Shown here piece by piece: positions 5,731 through 8,822 of a DNA stretch of 8,822 bases. Location of the stretch: NCBI GenBank assembly GCA_039923455.1, contig JBDTCS010000265.1, positions 1-8,822 on the forward strand, read 5' to 3'. The stretch is from JBDTCS01 sp039923455. Lineage in GTDB: Bacteria; Bacteroidota; Ignavibacteria; Palsa-1295. The notes under the pieces were generated by a model. The model was not told where the DNA came from. It ran no database searches and was given only the letters and a program-made list of their open reading frames with translations. A program made the translations under genes and the position numbers. Within the stretch, counting starts at the first letter, position 1; each line of letters opens with the position of its first letter.

Positions 5731-6819
5731 TTGAAGACACCACTCTTTCGGAGAACGCTGCACACACTCGAGTTGGGCATCCGACGGAGCTTTTTATTCG
5801 CGCTTTCCCTTCGCAAAAAAAGAGGGCAGGCGCAAACCGTTACACTCGCGCCGAACGCAACAATCCTCTTTCTTAGGCAAGATCGTATTGGTGATGCAAT
5901 CGTCACGACACCTCTGCTCGTAGCACTCCAACACCGGTATCCCGACGCACATATTATGATGCTGCTCGGCAGCAACAATCAAGCGATTCGTGATATGCTG
6001 CCCGTCGAGTGCGAGACGTTTATCTTTACGAAGAATGTCGTCAAAGATCGAAAGTTGATTCGTCAACTTCGCAGTCGCAAGATCGATGTACTGATCGACC
6101 TGACAGACAATGCCTCAGTCACCTCGTCGATTTTGATCTCGTCCATTCAAGCAAAGACTTCTATTGGTATCGAAAAGGAGAACGGAGTCGTCTATGATAT
6201 TCTTGTTCCAAGGCTCGATCGCGAAGAGACACACATCTCGCGTCGAATCGCGGAGTTGCTGCGACCGCTCGGCATTGACCCCGACACGATCGATCTAAGG
6301 CCACGGTTGCGTCTTCCGGAGAGCATCAAGATCAAAGGACGAGTAGGCATCAATATTTCCGCCGGTGGCGATTCTCGGTATGCACCTGTCGAGACTTACT
6401 CCGCGATTGCCTCAAGCATACTTCACATGTCGGGCATTAGCGAAGTTGCCATTCTCTGTCAACCCTCCGATGGAGCAATCGCCGACGCAATTGTGGCCTC
6501 TGCTGCTGATGATAGGATCTCTAAACTTCCTCCTTCGGCCTCGTACAAGGAGTTTGCGGGTTGGCTTGCGACGTGCGAGTACCTTATTACACCGGATACA
6601 TCGGTAGTTCATCTGGGGGCAGCTGTCGGGATTCCAATGGTCGTCATATACGCGCCGATACCGGAGGGCTTGCATTATTGGACTCCGACCGGGGTCACCT
6701 TTGAGATGATGATTCAAATGCCTACGCTTGAGACACTCGAACCCGAGCCGGTGGTTCGCTTGTTTCAAGCTCTGTTAGCCAAAACGAAAACATACCCTGA
6801 AATAAATCATGCTGATTAA
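5731..6819 (+). CDS. Glycosyltransferase family 9 (heptosyltransferase-type)
   Basis: GT9 enzymes transfer ADP-heptose or related sugars onto lipid-linked acceptors at the cytoplasmic face, typically LPS inner core. In this 362-residue protein the fold starts at NATILFLRQDRIGDAIVTTP (42-61). D55 sits in the RIGD motif that carries the catalytic Asp of WaaC-like enzymes. The second domain begins near GRVGINISAGGDSRYAP (203-219). The donor-binding signature TPDTSVVHLGAAVGIPMVVIYAP occupies 287-309, with H294. Length is typical. About 40 basic residues precede the fold and could contact the membrane. An in-frame TAG at 5722-5724 limits the start: TTG 5731 is the first candidate and TTG 5773 the next, neither with a Shine-Dalgarno sequence, so the N-terminus is uncertain. 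It overlaps the ABC exporter gene by 11 bases. The exact sugar and acceptor are unknown. Confidence 0.92.
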   Translation: MKTPLFRRTLHTLELGIRRSFLFALSLRKKRGQAQTVTLAPNATILFLRQDRIGDAIVTTPLLVALQHRYPDAHIMMLLGSNNQAIRDMLPVECETFIFTKNVVKDRKLIRQLRSRKIDVLIDLTDNASVTSSILISSIQAKTSIGIEKENGVVYDILVPRLDREETHISRRIAELLRPLGIDPDTIDLRPRLRLPESIKIKGRVGINISAGGDSRYAPVETYSAIASSILHMSGISEVAILCQPSDGAIADAIVASAADDRISKLPPSASYKEFAGWLATCEYLITPDTSVVHLGAAVGIPMVVIYAPIPEGLHYWTPTGVTFEMMIQMPTLETLEPEPVVRLFQALLAKTKTYPEINHAD

Positions 6820-8674
6820 GCTCTATAAGCGATTGCTGCCTTTTGCAAGGCGGTACAGGGGTCGAATTCTCTTGGCGACATTCTTTAACGTCATCTCGAG
6901 TGTGATGAGCACTGTCATCATGGTTGCGATCATACCGATCGAACGACTCCTCTCCCCTCCCCCTCCCGAGGCAGCGAAGGCAATCGATGCACTGAAAGCG
7001 AATCAGAGTATTTTCGATACCTTTCGCGAGAATGTAATCCAAAGTATCACTCACTACTTTCTTCAAGGGACACAAACGGAAGCGTTGTTCAAACTCTGCG
7101 CTTTTGTTTTTCTTGGTTATGCGTTCAAGAATATTTTTCAGTACTTGAACAACTATCTCATGGCGATCGCCGAAGGCGGAATGGTGAAGAGTCTTCGCGA
7201 TGCAGTGTTTGAAAAAATGTCGATGCTCTCGCTCGACTATTACTACGATCGCAAAGCCGGGCATTTGCTTTCGCGACTGACCAATGATGTCAGTATGGTC
7301 AATAGTACACTCACGAGTAGCATCGTCACAGTTGTCGGTCAGCCGGTACAGATCATCATCTACTTGTTTTTGATGATCACAATCAATACGAAGTTGACGC
7401 TGATCTCACTCGGCATTGCGGTGTTGAGTTTTTATCTGATCACACTATTCGGAAAATCACTGAAGTCGCTCTCGCACAAATTGCAATCAAAGCAAGGTGA
7501 TATTCTGACAGTTGCGCAGGAATCGATCGGCGGCGTAAAAGTTGTGAAGTCCTTTGGGATGGAGCAATATGAAATTAATCGCTTCAAGGAAGAAACGCGC
7601 GAGCATTATAAGTGGGGCATTCGGCTTGCACGCATTCGTCAAACGATAAGTCCTCTCAACGAGACGGTTGCGGTGTGCGGCTTCATTGGAATTCTGTGGT
7701 TCGGCGGGCACGAGGTATTCAAAGGTACGATGCATGGCTCCGAACTCTGGTTCTTTCTTCTGGCGCTGATACAGCTCATGCAGCCGATTCGCAACCTTAG
7801 CGACTTGAACAGCAGACTCTACGAAGGCTCGGCCGCAGCCGAAAATCTTTTCGCAATTTTAGATGCAAAGCCGAGTGTTGCGCCTGGTACGATCGAAGTC
7901 GCTGCTAAACATACGAAGCCGATTCATTTCGAGAACGTACACTTTAAGTATGCTTCACAAACCGAGAACGCGCTGAACGGAATCGATCTCGAGCTATTTC
8001 CAGGCGAGACGCTTGCGCTGGTAGGTCCGAGTGGCGCTGGTAAGACAACACTTGTGGATCTTCTTGCGAGATTCTACGATCCAACTGAAGGAAATATTTA
8101 TCTCGAAGGCAACAATCTCCGCGAGTACTCGCTCGAAAGTCTTCGAAGATTATTTGGTATAGTCACGCAGGACACTGTGCTTTTTCACGATACGATCTAC
8201 AATAATATTTCGTACGGCAACAGAAACGCTACGGAGGAAATGGTCTATGAAGCTGCTCGTGCAGCGAACGCCCACGAGTTCATTCAGCAGATACCGACCG
8301 GTTATCAAACAATGGCTGGCGATCGCGGTGTGCGGCTTTCGGGCGGTCAGCGTCAACGTATTGCGATTGCACGAGCGCTATTAAAGAATCCACCTATATT
8401 GATCTTCGACGAAGCAACCAGTGCGCTTGACACGGAGAACGAGATGCTTGTGCAAGAAGCGATCGAGCGATTGCTCAAGGAACGAACGGCTGTCGTGATA
8501 GCACATAGACTCTCGACAATCAAGCAAGCCGATCGTATTGCTGTGATGAGTGATGGGCGTATCGTGGAACTCGGTACACACGATGAATTGCTCGCGATGG
8601 CCGATGGGCTCTATCAACGCCTCTACACGATTCAGATGCGCGCCGGCTCTGAATCGATTGTCACGCTTGGCTGA
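6809..8674 (+). CDS. MsbA-type ABC exporter (putative lipid A/lipid-linked glycan flippase), fused membrane and ATPase domains
   Basis: This 621-residue half-transporter should dimerise in the inner membrane. The N-terminal exporter domain has likely helices near residues 17-45, 94-120, 170-192, 195-216, 285-300 and 310-327. The ATPase domain carries Walker A GPSGAGKT (406-413), Q-loop Q454, signature LSGGQ (510-514), Walker B ILIFDE (530-535) with catalytic E535, a D-loop SALD and switch H566. All catalytic elements are intact. E. coli MsbA has 582 residues; much of the excess lies in a stretch of about 50 residues between the first two helices that starts with a PPPPEAAKA run. The gene starts inside the last codons of the GT9 gene, which supports translational coupling and a role in moving the glycolipid that enzyme modifies. 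A multidrug or other lipid substrate cannot be excluded from sequence alone. Confidence 0.93.
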   Translation: MLIKLYKRLLPFARRYRGRILLATFFNVISSVMSTVIMVAIIPIERLLSPPPPEAAKAIDALKANQSIFDTFRENVIQSITHYFLQGTQTEALFKLCAFVFLGYAFKNIFQYLNNYLMAIAEGGMVKSLRDAVFEKMSMLSLDYYYDRKAGHLLSRLTNDVSMVNSTLTSSIVTVVGQPVQIIIYLFLMITINTKLTLISLGIAVLSFYLITLFGKSLKSLSHKLQSKQGDILTVAQESIGGVKVVKSFGMEQYEINRFKEETREHYKWGIRLARIRQTISPLNETVAVCGFIGILWFGGHEVFKGTMHGSELWFFLLALIQLMQPIRNLSDLNSRLYEGSAAAENLFAILDAKPSVAPGTIEVAAKHTKPIHFENVHFKYASQTENALNGIDLELFPGETLALVGPSGAGKTTLVDLLARFYDPTEGNIYLEGNNLREYSLESLRRLFGIVTQDTVLFHDTIYNNISYGNRNATEEMVYEAARAANAHEFIQQIPTGYQTMAGDRGVRLSGGQRQRIAIARALLKNPPILIFDEATSALDTENEMLVQEAIERLLKERTAVVIAHRLSTIKQADRIAVMSDGRIVELGTHDELLAMADGLYQRLYTIQMRAGSESIVTLG

Positions 8675-8684
8675 TCCCCACGCA

Positions 8685-8822
8685 ATGCACACCATCCCCG
8701 ACAAACTTGAGAGCCAAACGCAGCCTGTCGAATCCTCAGACGTAGAGGCTGGCTTTAGTGACGCCTCGAAAGAGTATGTCGATGCTTACACGCTCAAGAA
8801 GCGAGAGTTTATTGAGCACATT
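8685..8822 (+). CDS. Start of an unidentified CDS, truncated by the window edge
   Basis: An ATG ten bases after the exporter stop opens a frame that stays open for all 46 remaining codons. The visible part is hydrophilic and acidic (MHTIPDKLESQTQPVESSD...), then basic (YTLKKREFIEHI). It has no signal peptide, membrane segment or recognisable domain. The spacing and direction suggest it is the third gene of the envelope block, perhaps another glycan or lipid enzyme, but too little is visible for an assignment. A chance open frame of this length is possible. Confidence 0.6.
   Translation, partial: MHTIPDKLESQTQPVESSDVEAGFSDASKEYVDAYTLKKREFIEHI

Noticed and set aside
5661..5876. 71-codon plus-strand frame starting inside the terminator hairpin
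   Set aside because: It overlaps the GT9 start region in another frame and starts within the hairpin; no family resemblance.
6722..7264. 180-codon minus-strand open frame across the GT9-exporter junction
   Set aside because: Both plus-strand genes have diagnostic motifs through this stretch; the reverse frame has no recognisable features.
1..8822. Mobile elements, CRISPR arrays, tRNA or rRNA genes
   Set aside because: No transposase or integrase motifs, no regularly spaced repeats, and no cloverleaf or rRNA-like conserved stretches were seen.

Overview
This 8.8-kb bacterial window carries ordinary housekeeping and cell-envelope genes, densely packed in two divergent blocks. Three traits suggest a Gram-negative member of the Bacteroidota/Chlorobiota/Ignavibacteria/Kapaibacteria (FCB) assemblage. 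No clear Shine-Dalgarno sequence precedes any readable start. One upstream region has a perfect TAnnTTTG element, the -7 motif described in Bacteroidota. A GT9 glycosyltransferase is paired with an MsbA-like exporter, which implies an LPS-type outer membrane. The phylum is an inference; there is no rRNA gene here to settle it.

Minus-strand block (3572 down to 1): a short-chain dehydrogenase with an atypical active site, then a YqeY/GatB-domain protein, then a CvpA-family membrane protein, then mutS2, which runs off the left edge before its KOW-like/Smr C-terminus. YqeY and CvpA share a 4-base ATGA overlap, and the gaps elsewhere are 33-39 bases, so the block reads as one operon.

Divergent intergenic region (3573-3870, 298 bases): it holds a candidate minus-strand promoter, a two-copy 10-base-period direct repeat (GTGTCAAAA), and a TTGGC-AACA-GCCAA dyad upstream of the plus-strand genes.

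Plus-strand block A (3871-5621): an unrecognised 67-aa protein, a leaderless BtuF-like periplasmic-binding-fold protein, ribosomal protein bS18 with a Gly/Arg-rich N-terminal extension, and ribosomal protein bL28. A strong GC-rich hairpin at 5647-5675 closes it.

Plus-strand block B (5731 to the right edge): a GT9 (heptosyltransferase-type) glycosyltransferase overlaps an MsbA-type ABC exporter by 11 bases. Ten bases later the first 46 codons of another gene begin. The glycosyltransferase would extend a lipid-linked glycan such as the LPS core, and the ABC protein would flip the lipid across the inner membrane.

I found no mobile element, CRISPR array, tRNA or rRNA, and nothing that amounts to a clearly new multi-gene system. 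The best leads are the leaderless BtuF-like protein inside a ribosomal-protein operon, the extended bS18, the Ser-less dehydrogenase and the unknown 67-aa protein.
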